Shown here: positions 29,432-38,300 of the stretch, piece by piece | Layout of the letters: each line of letters starts with the position of its first letter | Numbering within the stretch: the first letter of the stretch is position 1 | Assembly: GCA_902557155.1 (NCBI GenBank) | Contig: CACDYR010000003.1 | Location: forward strand, 1 to 64,000 | DNA: 64,000 nucleotides | From: an uncultured Pelagibacteraceae bacterium | GTDB lineage: Bacteria; Pseudomonadota; Alphaproteobacteria; Pelagibacterales; Pelagibacteraceae | Direction of reading: 5' to 3' | Notes under the pieces: model-generated | The model's input: only the letters and a program-made list of their open reading frames with translations | What the model was told of the DNA's origin: nothing | Database searches by the model: none | Translations under genes and position numbers: made by a program

Positions 29432-30242
29432 ATTTAGTTACGCTTATTCACGACATGGTTTAGTTGGATTTATAAATGTATTATTTGGAAAGCTTGGCTT
29501 TAAATACCGAATGAATACTCCATTAGATAGAATTATCTTTTACCATGGAAATAAGATAGAAAATCTTTCAAAAAATAAAATTTTAAACGGATCTTATAAA
29601 AACACCCATTTAGAAATAAATAAAAATTGGAATAGTTATGATACAGCCTCAAAATTTTTGGGTATGTATGAAAAAGAAATTCAAGATGAAATAATCGAAA
29701 TTCAAAGAAATAAAAAAAATAAAAAGAAGTATTTCGTCAATTTAGGTGCAGGTGAAGGTTATCATTTAATAGGATTATTAAAAAAAAAATTATTTAAATT
29801 TGGTGTCGCTTATGAAATTGATCCTAATGCAAAAAGAATATTAAAAGAAAATTTAGTTAAGAATAAAATTTCAAAAAAAACATCAATACTTAATAAAGCA
29901 GATGAAAATTTTTTAGAGGACTCTTTTCCTAAAAACCTCAGACTTAAAGATTGCTTTTTTTTAATAGATATTGAAGGTGATGAATTTAAAATATTAAATA
30001 AATATAATTTAAATAAACTTAAAAAATCAGTCATGATAATTGAATTACATGATTTTTATTTTTCTCCAAAAAAGTTGATTTCTCAATTAAAAAAAATTTT
30101 TAAAACAAAAATTCTTACCACAGGAAATAGAGATTTAAGCAACTATAAATTGATTGAAAATTTACATGATACTGAAAAATGGCTTTTAGTAAATGAGGGT
30201 CGCCCAAAAAAAATGTATTGGATAGTTTGTTTACCAAGGTAA
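29418..30242 (+). CDS. FkbM-like SAM methyltransferase
   Basis: 'KYFVNLGAGEGYHLIGLLK', 'CFFLIDIEGDEFKILNKYN...VMIIELHDF'. Confidence 0.7.
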   Translation: MNLTKFSYAYSRHGLVGFINVLFGKLGFKYRMNTPLDRIIFYHGNKIENLSKNKILNGSYKNTHLEINKNWNSYDTASKFLGMYEKEIQDEIIEIQRNKKNKKKYFVNLGAGEGYHLIGLLKKKLFKFGVAYEIDPNAKRILKENLVKNKISKKTSILNKADENFLEDSFPKNLRLKDCFFLIDIEGDEFKILNKYNLNKLKKSVMIIELHDFYFSPKKLISQLKKIFKTKILTTGNRDLSNYKLIENLHDTEKWLLVNEGRPKKMYWIVCLPR

Positions 30243-30243
30243 A

Positions 30244-31548
30244 ATGAAAATTAAATTTTTAGTATCAGCTTTAATTCTATTTTTAATAATTACTTCCTTT
30301 TTTACATTTAATTATATAAATAAAAAAAAACAAAAAATTTTAAATCTAGAAAATCAGATTGTTGATCTTAAAATTGAAAAAGGAAATGTAGAAGATAAGA
30401 TTGGGTTTATCCCATTTAAATATCTTGAAAATTTTAAATTAGAAATTTTTGATAATTCTCTACTTTTAAAAAAATATAAAACAAATTTATTAAATTTTAC
30501 AAAAGGATTTAATGGAAAAGGTAGTTCTTATTTAGAATTTTTTAACAATCAATTGTATCTGGTCACTGCTAATGGATTAGTTGCAAAAACAAGTCTAGAA
30601 AGTTTTGATTCTGATGAATTTAATATGCAAGTAGTAAAGACTAATCTAAATGAATTTTTAAATCAAAAAAAAATGTTCACTCAATTAGCTTATGGAGTTA
30701 AAGATATTATGATTGAAAATGATAAAATTTATATCTCATACACAGATGAAATTAAGAACGATTGTTTTAATATATCTTTATTAGAGGGCAAAATTTTAAA
30801 TGATAAAATTAATTTTAAATATTTCTTTAAACCAAACAGCTGTATTAAAAAAGATATAGAACGAAATTTTTCACTTCACCAATCTGGAGGTAGAATAGTT
30901 AATCTGGATAATGATAATTTACTACTTTCAATAGGTGAGTTTAGATCTAGGCTTCTTGCTCAAAACGCTAAAAGTATAAATGGAAAAATCATTAAAATTA
31001 ATAAAAAAAATAAAAATATTAAAATTGTTTCAATGGGGCATAGAAATCCTCAAGGACTATTTTTGGATAAAGATACTAGCTATATTTATACTTCTGAACA
31101 TGGTCCAAAGGGTGGTGATGAAATTAATATTATTATAAATAAAGAAAAAATTCAGAACTTTGGTTGGCCTATTTCATCATATGGAGAACATTATGAACGT
31201 CCTGGAGAAGATAACTCAACACTTTATAAATCTGCACCTCTTCATAAATCTCATGCAAATTATGGTTTTATTGAACCTGAAAAAAATTTTACTCCTTCTA
31301 TAGGAATTTCAGAATTGATTTTATTGAATTTTTTAAAACAAAAAACATTAATTGTTAGTTCTATGGGAAAAGATATTTCTGAAGGAGATATGTCTTTACA
31401 TATATATAAAGTACATGATGGAAGCCTTAAAAACCATAAAGTAATACCAATCAATGAAAGGGTAAGAGACATGATTTATATAGAAAAAAAAAATATGATA
31501 TTTCTATTTCTCGAAAGTAGCACTAGTATTGGTGTGATTAAATTATAG
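30244..31548 (+). CDS. Membrane-anchored glucose/sorbosone dehydrogenase-like beta-propeller
   Basis: N-terminal TM; 'GHRNPQGLFLDKDTSYIYTSEHGPKGGDEINII...NFGWPISSYGEHY'. Confidence 0.8.
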   Translation: MKIKFLVSALILFLIITSFFTFNYINKKKQKILNLENQIVDLKIEKGNVEDKIGFIPFKYLENFKLEIFDNSLLLKKYKTNLLNFTKGFNGKGSSYLEFFNNQLYLVTANGLVAKTSLESFDSDEFNMQVVKTNLNEFLNQKKMFTQLAYGVKDIMIENDKIYISYTDEIKNDCFNISLLEGKILNDKINFKYFFKPNSCIKKDIERNFSLHQSGGRIVNLDNDNLLLSIGEFRSRLLAQNAKSINGKIIKINKKNKNIKIVSMGHRNPQGLFLDKDTSYIYTSEHGPKGGDEINIIINKEKIQNFGWPISSYGEHYERPGEDNSTLYKSAPLHKSHANYGFIEPEKNFTPSIGISELILLNFLKQKTLIVSSMGKDISEGDMSLHIYKVHDGSLKNHKVIPINERVRDMIYIEKKNMIFLFLESSTSIGVIKL

Positions 31549-31550
31549 TT

Positions 31551-32555
31551 ATGAAAACACCAATTTTAAAAAAAACAGTAATTCAAATTTTTAAAAAATT
31601 TGGCTTAAGTAGAGATCATGCTTTAATTTCTACCAATGCATTAATTAATGCAGAATTAGTTGGTGCTTATGGTCATGGTTTATCTAGACTTAAGATGTAT
31701 TGTGATCGAATTTCTAAAAAAGTAATTAATCCAAAACCAAAAATTAAAATTAAAAAAATTTCTTCTTCTATTTCTCACATTGATGCAAATAATAGTATTG
31801 GTTTTGTTGCAGCTGATTTAGGAATTAAAACTGCAATTAGACATGCCCAAAAAACTGGAATAGGAATGGTAGCGGTTAAAAATAGTGGTCACTATGGTTT
31901 GTCTGGTTATTACGCTGAACAAGCAGTAAAAAAAAATTTAATTACAATGATATATACCAATGCTCCTCCAGCAGTTGCTCCACATGGTGCATTAAAAACT
32001 TTATTTGGAACAAATCCAATTTGTTTTGGATCCCCTACTGGTTCAAAAATTCCATTTATTTTAGATACATCAATTTCAATGATTAATAGAGGAAAAATTA
32101 GAGTTGCAGCGAGAAACAATCAATCAATTCCTGCGGGAGTTGCTTTAGATAAATTTGGCAAACCAACTACTGATGCAAAAAAAGCATTAGCGGGAGTTCA
32201 ATTACCAATTGCAGGTTTTAGAGGCTCAGGACTTGCTTGGATGGTAGATATATTAAGTGGAGTTTTGACTGGAGGAAACCACGCAGGAAGAGTTAAAGAT
32301 CCATTTGATGATTTTTCAGGTCCACAAAATATTGGACATTTATTTATTACTTTTAAAGCAAATTTATTTCAAAAAAATTACAACCAACGAATTAAAGATA
32401 ATATTAAAACAATAAAAAAACTTCCTAAGATAAAAGGTGTTAAGGAAATAATGTATCCAGGACAAAATAAATATGCCCGGTATAAAAATAACTCAAAAAA
32501 AGAAATTTCTATACCGGATATAATAAAGAAAGATTTGGAAATCTTAATAAGTTAA
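31551..32555 (+). CDS. Malate/L-lactate dehydrogenase family (Ldh_2) oxidoreductase; ComC-type sulfolactate dehydrogenase candidate
   Basis: 'VGAYGHGLSRLKMYCDRISKKVINPKP', 'VAVKNSGHYGLSGYYAEQA', 'NAPPAVAPHGALKTLFGTNPICFGSPTG'. Confidence 0.83.
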   Translation: MKTPILKKTVIQIFKKFGLSRDHALISTNALINAELVGAYGHGLSRLKMYCDRISKKVINPKPKIKIKKISSSISHIDANNSIGFVAADLGIKTAIRHAQKTGIGMVAVKNSGHYGLSGYYAEQAVKKNLITMIYTNAPPAVAPHGALKTLFGTNPICFGSPTGSKIPFILDTSISMINRGKIRVAARNNQSIPAGVALDKFGKPTTDAKKALAGVQLPIAGFRGSGLAWMVDILSGVLTGGNHAGRVKDPFDDFSGPQNIGHLFITFKANLFQKNYNQRIKDNIKTIKKLPKIKGVKEIMYPGQNKYARYKNNSKKEISIPDIIKKDLEILIS

Positions 32556-32741
32556 CATCGTTAGAGCACCCAAAGAAACGATAACAGATGATAAAATTAT
32601 TGTTCGTTTAACTTTTTCCTTCTTTTTTTCTTCTAGAAGTCTTTGCTTTAGAACATCCACGTTAACCCTTTTCGGAGCTTCAACATATTGAGAGGGGGTC
32701 TCTACAATCTCGGATGTTCTATGTAAGCTTTCTGTACTCAT
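32544..32741 (-). CDS. Small single-TM protein (65 aa)
   Basis: 'VNVDVLKQRLLEEKKKEKVKRTIILSSVIVSLGALTML'; resembles 16393..16602. Confidence 0.55.
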   Translation of the reverse strand: MSTESLHRTSEIVETPSQYVEAPKRVNVDVLKQRLLEEKKKEKVKRTIILSSVIVSLGALTMLTY

Positions 32742-32797
32742 ATTTATTTTATAACTTTAATTTTAATCATTATAAGATCATTTATTACATACTAGGG

Positions 32798-32845
32798 TTG
32801 TCCATAATGGGTTGACTCTAAATATAAACTTGTTCATATTGGGTT
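32798..32845. promoter_or_regulatory. Imperfect 16-bp direct repeat, 32-bp period, upstream of the double-wHTH gene (candidate operator)
   Basis: TTGTCCATAATGGGTT at 32798..32813 and TTGTTCATATTGGGTT at 32830..32845 (14/16 identical). Confidence 0.55.
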
Positions 32846-32863
32846 TTTTTTTAAATATGAACA
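32831..32863. promoter_or_regulatory. Perfect 10-bp inverted repeat spanning the probable start codon of the double-wHTH gene
   Basis: TGTTCATATT-N13-AATATGAACA; the ATG of MNTIPSISEH (32857) lies in the right arm. Confidence 0.6.
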
Positions 32864-33819
32864 CAATACCAAGTATATCTGAGCATATTGATGAGAAGAC
32901 AATCAATAAAGTAATTCAAGATAATTTTGCCGCACTGGCGCCCGCTTATTTTACTTTAACAAGTAACTGGTTTGTAAGAGCCTATGATCATTACAAAGAC
33001 ATAGATAAGTTTGTCCTCATTATATATTTGATACATCAAGACCTTATATATTTCAGACAAAATGGAGTAAAAATTAACTACGATACATTTTATAGGGATA
33101 AATCAATCGAAATTAATAAAATTAATATTTCAGACATTTCAAAAGATCTAGGAGTTCCAAAAGAAAGTATTAGAAGAAAAGTTTTAGAATTAGAAGAACA
33201 AAGAGTAATTAAAAGAACCGGTAAGAAAATATTTGTTGTTCGAGATACCCTTTACTCAGCAAAAGCAGTCGATACTCTTACTGAGGTTGCAAATATCTTG
33301 TATGAATTTAATAAAATTTTAAAAAAGGAAAAATTAGTAAATGAAGTTTATTCTCATAAAGAAATTATATTAGCAATAAAAGAAAATTTTTCTTACTGCT
33401 TGTATCAATTTAATAAATTTTGGTTTATTTTTATAAAAAGATGGAGAGAAGAATTAAAGGATTTAGAAGTTTTTGCAATCGGCATGGTTGTGCTAATAAA
33501 TACAATTAAAAATCCAAAATTTACTCCAAAAAAACTAAATTTAGACTCATATAGAAAAGAGATTCAGGGATCAGATAAAAGAGGAGTTAATGCCATGTCA
33601 ATTTCTGAGATAACTGGTATTCCTAGACCTACAGTTGTTAGAAAAATAAAATATTTAGTTGATAAAAAATTTCTTCATATAAATGATAAAAAATTAATTA
33701 CATACAATGCTAAAGATAGTGCTTTTGTAACAACAAAGGGAATGGTGAATAAAAATATGCTTAGCTTAAGCCATTTTATTTATAAAGTTTTTAATCAAAT
33801 AAGAATAATCAATACTTAA
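32857..33819 (+). CDS. Putative transcriptional regulator with two winged-HTH segments
   Basis: 'INISDISKDLGVPKESIRRKVLELEEQRVIKRTGKKIFV' and 'MSISEITGIPRPTVVRKIKYLVDKKFLHINDKKLITY'. The track ORF starts at 32812; the start at 32857 (MNTIPSISEH) is preferred. Confidence 0.7.
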   Translation: MNTIPSISEHIDEKTINKVIQDNFAALAPAYFTLTSNWFVRAYDHYKDIDKFVLIIYLIHQDLIYFRQNGVKINYDTFYRDKSIEINKINISDISKDLGVPKESIRRKVLELEEQRVIKRTGKKIFVVRDTLYSAKAVDTLTEVANILYEFNKILKKEKLVNEVYSHKEIILAIKENFSYCLYQFNKFWFIFIKRWREELKDLEVFAIGMVVLINTIKNPKFTPKKLNLDSYRKEIQGSDKRGVNAMSISEITGIPRPTVVRKIKYLVDKKFLHINDKKLITYNAKDSAFVTTKGMVNKNMLSLSHFIYKVFNQIRIINT

Positions 33820-34667
33820 TTAGACTTTCTTAAAAAATAAATAAAAATAAATCCTGTTATATACATGATTAGTGCATAAGCACCTGTTGGTAATGCATAC
33901 AATATATTAGTACCAAATATTTGCGTAGAGACAAATAATGCTAATGTACCATTTTGTAATCCACATTCTAAAGCAATACACTTCATTTGTTTAACACCTG
34001 AAGCAAAAGCTTTTGCAATATAATATGCAATGACCATCATTGAAATATTTAAAATTAAAGCAATTAGGCCTGCTTGTTTAATAAAGCTAATAAAATTTTC
34101 TCTTTCTGAATAAAAAGCTGCTACGAAAAAAACAGCGAATAAAATTATGTTAAGTTTATTAAATATTTCAACTTTGGAAGATATGAAATTTTCAGCAAAT
34201 TTTCTTATGATCATTCCTAAAATCACAGGCACAGTTACCACTAAGAACATTTTTAGTGCTATTCCTGTCATTGAAATATTTTGAGAAACTTCTGTTATCC
34301 CTAACATGTCTGCAGATGTAAAAATTATTAAAGGAACTGTAATTATACTTAATAAACTAATAACAGCAGTTAAAGATATTGATAATGCAACATCACCATC
34401 AGCAAATTTAGTCATTACATTAGACGTTACTCCTCCTGGTGCTGCAGCTATAATCATAACCCCTATTGCTATTTCAGGCGGTGTTTTTAAAATTAAAATT
34501 AATATGTAGGCTACAATTGGAAGAATTATTAATTGAGAAATAAAGCCGACAATAAAATCTTTTGGTGATTTGAATACTCTTCCAAAATCATCAAGTTTTA
34601 ATCCTAGGCCTAAGCCTAGCATAATCAAAGCCAATATGATTGGCGCAATTTTAGTTACAATTTCCAA
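33816..34667 (-). CDS. BASS-family (bile acid:Na+ symporter-like) transporter
   Basis: 'PIILALIMLGLGLGLKLDDFGRVFKSPK', 'AAAPGGVTSNVMTKFADGDVALSISLTA', 'ECGLQNGTLALFVS'. Confidence 0.88.
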   Translation of the reverse strand: MEIVTKIAPIILALIMLGLGLGLKLDDFGRVFKSPKDFIVGFISQLIILPIVAYILILILKTPPEIAIGVMIIAAAPGGVTSNVMTKFADGDVALSISLTAVISLLSIITVPLIIFTSADMLGITEVSQNISMTGIALKMFLVVTVPVILGMIIRKFAENFISSKVEIFNKLNIILFAVFFVAAFYSERENFISFIKQAGLIALILNISMMVIAYYIAKAFASGVKQMKCIALECGLQNGTLALFVSTQIFGTNILYALPTGAYALIMYITGFIFIYFLRKSN

Positions 34668-34690
34668 AGTCTCCCCCGCTCAAGACTAAT

Positions 34691-34715
34691 TATATAAACT
34701 TGTTAAATTTATATA
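34691..34715. promoter_or_regulatory. Inverted repeat in the BASS/pta divergent region; contains a 13-mer also found upstream of the regulator gene
   Basis: TATATAAA-N9-TTTATATA; ATATAAACTTGTT at 34692..34704 equals 32822..32834. Confidence 0.45.
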
Positions 34716-34767
34716 AAGAATTTTTTTTTATATACATGTTAAGTTTTTTCACTTATTTGTAGAAAAA

Positions 34768-35679
34768 ATGCTTTCAAACAAAGAAATTGTCTGTCCAAAT
34801 AACTTATTAGATTTAGCTCATAAAAAAAAAGGAGTTAAAGTTGCAGTTGTAAATGCTGGTAAACCTTTGCCTATGTTATCCGTTCAAGACGCGGTTAATG
34901 AAAATTTAATTGAGCCCATATTTATTGGTCATGAAGTAGAAATTCAAAAATGTGCTGAAGATATTAAATGGGATATTTCAAAATACGAGCTTATTCATGA
35001 GCCTGTGGAAAATGATACTGCTAAAATTGCTGCTAAATTAGCAAGTGAAGGCAAGGTGCAAATAATAGTGAAAGGCCATATTCATACAGATGTGCTTATG
35101 AAAGAAGTGCTTAAACGTGAATATAATTTATTGGGAAAAACAAGATTAAGTCATATCTGGCATATGACTATCAGTAAAGACGATAAGCCATTAATTATTA
35201 CTGATGGAGCATTAAATGTTTTACCAAATGTTAAAACAAAAATGCATATTCTTAAGAATGTCGTTAATTTTTCAAATAGAATAGGAATAGATAGACCAAA
35301 AATATCTGTATTATCTGCAACAGAAGAAGTCTTAGAAAGTGTCCCAAGTTCTATTGAGGCTGCAGAAATTACAAAATTAGCTAAAGAAGAAAATTTAAAT
35401 GCTGACGTATTTGGCCCTTTGGCATTTGACAACAGTATTTCAAAAAAATCAGCAGCAATAAAAGGAATTAAAAATTTAGTTGCTGGTGAGGCGGATGTAT
35501 TGTTAGTGCCGAGTGTAGAAACTGGGAATGCTTTAGTAAAAATGCTCATATATTTTAGTGGTGCATGTGCCGCAGGAGTTGTGGTGGGGGGAAAAGTGCC
35601 GGTGGTAATAACTAGTAGATCTGATGAAGCTCAAGCGCGATTAGCTTCTATTGCAGCTGCCGTTGTTGCATTAGATTAA
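34768..35679 (+). CDS. Phosphate acetyl/butyryltransferase family
   Basis: 'KVAVVNAGKPLPMLSVQDAVNENLIEPIFIGHE', 'IIVKGHIHTDVLM', 'VLLVPSVETGNALVKMLIYFSGACAAGVVVGGKVPVVITSRSDEAQARLASIAAA'. Confidence 0.87.
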   Translation: MLSNKEIVCPNNLLDLAHKKKGVKVAVVNAGKPLPMLSVQDAVNENLIEPIFIGHEVEIQKCAEDIKWDISKYELIHEPVENDTAKIAAKLASEGKVQIIVKGHIHTDVLMKEVLKREYNLLGKTRLSHIWHMTISKDDKPLIITDGALNVLPNVKTKMHILKNVVNFSNRIGIDRPKISVLSATEEVLESVPSSIEAAEITKLAKEENLNADVFGPLAFDNSISKKSAAIKGIKNLVAGEADVLLVPSVETGNALVKMLIYFSGACAAGVVVGGKVPVVITSRSDEAQARLASIAAAVVALD

Positions 35680-35754
35680 TTCTAAGTTAAGCAAACCTAT
35701 TGAATTCGTAGCTTTTATACTCTATTAAAGAGGCTCAAAAAAAAGGAAGCGATA

Positions 35755-37041
35755 ATGGCAATACAATATTTAAAAAAATCACCAAAAACATCTTCAACAG
35801 ATGACACCAAAACAAGAGAAATAGTTGAAAATATTTTAAAAGATATTGAAAAAACAAAAGAGGAAGGTTGTAAAGAGCTTTCAAAAAAATTTGATAAATT
35901 TGAGGGTGATGTAATCGTTTCCAAAGAAAAAATTGAAGAGATTAAAAAAAGTTTAGATCAAAAAACTAAAGATGATGTTCAGTTTTCACATGAAAGAGTC
36001 AGAAAGTTTGCAGAAGCCCAATTAAAAAATTATGGACAAGATTTTGAAGTTGAGCTTTCTAAAGGTTTGTATGCTGGTCAAAAATTAATTCCTGTAAATA
36101 CTGCTGGATGTTATGTTCCTGCTGGTAGATATGCACATATTGCTTCTGCTGTGATGAGTGTAACAACTGCAAAAGTTGCTGGTGTTAAAAATATTCTTGT
36201 ATGTAGCTCACCAAAACCAGGTGTTGGAGTTCATCCTACTATTGTTTATACAGCTGACCTGTGTGGTGCTGATGTAATAATGAACTTAGGTGGAGTACAA
36301 GCAATTGCAGCTATGACAAATGGTTTATTTGGAAATGCGCCTGCTGATATTTTAGTAGGTCCAGGTAATCAATTTGTTGCTGAAGCAAAAAGAATTTTAT
36401 TTGGTAAAGTTGGAATAGATTTATTTGCAGGTCCAACTGAAATTGCAATAATCGCTGATGAAACTGCTGATCCAGAAATTGTAGCAGTAGATTTAGTTGG
36501 TCAAGCTGAGCATGGCTATAATTCACCTGCTTGGTTATACACTACAAGTAAAGAACTAGCAGAAAAGGTAATGAAAAGAGTTCCAGAATTAATTGCTGAA
36601 TTACCAGAATTACCAAGAACAAATGCTGAGGCAGCTTGGAGAGATTATGGTGAAGTGGTGTTATGTGATACTGATGAAGAGATGGCTACTATTAGTGATG
36701 AGTATGCACCTGAGCACTTAGAGGTACAAACAAAGAATTTAGATTGGTTCCACAACAGATTAAAAAATTATGGTTCTTTATTTGTTGGTGAAGAAACAAC
36801 TGTTGCTTATGGAGATAAATGTTCAGGAACAAATCATATTTTACCTACAAAAGGAGCTGGAAGATATACAGGTGGTTTATTTGTTGGAAAATTTATCAAA
36901 ACACTAAGTTTCCAAAGAATGACAAAAGAATCTACAGAATTAGTTGGAGCTGCAGCTGCAAGACTTTCAAGATACGAAGGTATGGAAGCACATGCAAGAA
37001 CTGGTGACGTAAGATTGAAAAAATACGGATATACAGGTTAA
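35755..37041 (+). CDS. HisD-superfamily dehydrogenase, HpsN-like (sulfopropanediol 3-dehydrogenase candidate)
   Basis: 'NTAGCYVPAGRYAHIASAVMSVTTAKVAGVKNILVCS', 'ADILVGPGNQFVAEAKRILFGKVGIDLFAGPTEIAIIADETADPEIVAVDLVGQAEHG' (HpsN-type rather than biosynthetic HisD 'IDMIAGPSE'). Confidence 0.8.
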   Translation: MAIQYLKKSPKTSSTDDTKTREIVENILKDIEKTKEEGCKELSKKFDKFEGDVIVSKEKIEEIKKSLDQKTKDDVQFSHERVRKFAEAQLKNYGQDFEVELSKGLYAGQKLIPVNTAGCYVPAGRYAHIASAVMSVTTAKVAGVKNILVCSSPKPGVGVHPTIVYTADLCGADVIMNLGGVQAIAAMTNGLFGNAPADILVGPGNQFVAEAKRILFGKVGIDLFAGPTEIAIIADETADPEIVAVDLVGQAEHGYNSPAWLYTTSKELAEKVMKRVPELIAELPELPRTNAEAAWRDYGEVVLCDTDEEMATISDEYAPEHLEVQTKNLDWFHNRLKNYGSLFVGEETTVAYGDKCSGTNHILPTKGAGRYTGGLFVGKFIKTLSFQRMTKESTELVGAAAARLSRYEGMEAHARTGDVRLKKYGYTG

Positions 37042-37043
37042 TT

Positions 37044-38300
37044 TTAATTTAACACTAAGTCTAAATAAAGAGCTGCTGACCAAGAAAAATTCTTGGCCCC
37101 CATAGGTTTAGCATTTTTTCGGGTATAATATTCGTGAAAACCATTTGCCTCTATCATTTGTATCGTTTTTCTTTTAATTTTTTTTGAAAAAGAATTGTCT
37201 TTATTCATTAATCCTTTGTAAATAAACCAATTACAGTTCACCCAAATCGGACCCCTCCAATACCTTTTTTCCTCAAAACTTTTATGATTGGGTTTAATTG
37301 AAGAAAAAAAATATTTATCATTTTTATTATGATTTTTAAGACTTTTAATTAATTTCTTATTAATTAAATTGTTATTTAAATCTGCAAAAAGTATAAAATA
37401 ATTTGTAATCGAAGGTACATAAATTTTTTTCTTATTTCTTAAATCCTTTGAAAAAAAACTTCCTTTTTTTTTATCATATAATTTTAGTATTTTTTTTTCT
37501 GTAACTTTTACATAATTACTTATTTTAGAACTCTCTAGATTAAACTTATTTAATATTTGAATAAGATCTTTGTTAGCCTTTAAAAATAAAGAATTAAATC
37601 CAACATCTACAACATTAAACAAAGAAGATTTAAAAATTTTTTTAGGATTATATTTTTTTTTTCTTAAATTATTCTTAATAGATACATATCTATCATAGTC
37701 TATATTAAGAGGTCTATGATCTGGGTTAACAAGCTTATTATCTGCTCTTTTATATTTTAAATTTTTTTCAATAGTTACTTTTTCCATTGGTTCATCCCAA
37801 ATAGGAGAATTATCATATCCACTTTCCCAAGGATGAAGAATTGAAACTAACCCAGTTTTCTTTGGATCTCTATATTTAATAAACCATTCGTGAAATCTAA
37901 TTATTTTTTTTACAATCTTTTTTACTTCTTTGGTTTGTTTATTGGATATTTTGTTTTTATCTAAAATCAATTTCAAAATGGTTGCTAAAATAGGTGGTTG
38001 AGTAATACCAGATGAATGAATTTTATTACCACAATTCCAAGCAGTATAATTTGGATAATAGTTTGTATTTGTATCATGAAATAATATGTGAGGAACCATG
38101 CCATCTTTCCACTGACCATCTAGCAATGTTGTAATTTCTTTAAGTGCATGGTTTAAATTAAAATAAGAATAACCTAGTGCTATAAACGCAGAGTCCCAAT
38201 TCCATTGAGCTGGATAGAGTTTATTATTTGTTGGTAAAGTGTACCCTTTTCTTCTGTTGCCTAATAAAGTTTTCTGAGCCTTATTAATTAAATTTCTCAT
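37044..38300 (-). CDS. GH63-type mannosylglycerate/glucosylglycerate hydrolase-like glycosidase
   Basis: 'LYPAQWNWDSAFIALGYSYFNLNHALKEITTLLDGQWKDGMVPHILF', 'SSGITQPPILATI', 'LVSILHPWESGYDNSPIWDE', 'YWRGPIWVNCNWFIY'. Confidence 0.82.
   Translation of the reverse strand: MRNLINKAQKTLLGNRRKGYTLPTNNKLYPAQWNWDSAFIALGYSYFNLNHALKEITTLLDGQWKDGMVPHILFHDTNTNYYPNYTAWNCGNKIHSSGITQPPILATILKLILDKNKISNKQTKEVKKIVKKIIRFHEWFIKYRDPKKTGLVSILHPWESGYDNSPIWDEPMEKVTIEKNLKYKRADNKLVNPDHRPLNIDYDRYVSIKNNLRKKKYNPKKIFKSSLFNVVDVGFNSLFLKANKDLIQILNKFNLESSKISNYVKVTEKKILKLYDKKKGSFFSKDLRNKKKIYVPSITNYFILFADLNNNLINKKLIKSLKNHNKNDKYFFSSIKPNHKSFEEKRYWRGPIWVNCNWFIYKGLMNKDNSFSKKIKRKTIQMIEANGFHEYYTRKNAKPMGAKNFSWSAALYLDLVLN

Noticed and set aside
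35151-35549. 132-aa ORF on - strand
   Set aside because: Antisense of the well-supported phosphate acetyltransferase gene.
36311-36526. Gln/Leu-rich ORF on - strand
   Set aside because: Antisense artefact of the HpsN-like gene; the Q/L repeats come from the reverse complement of AAT/TTA/GAT-rich codons. The same reasoning applies to 46719..46904 and 47948..48157.
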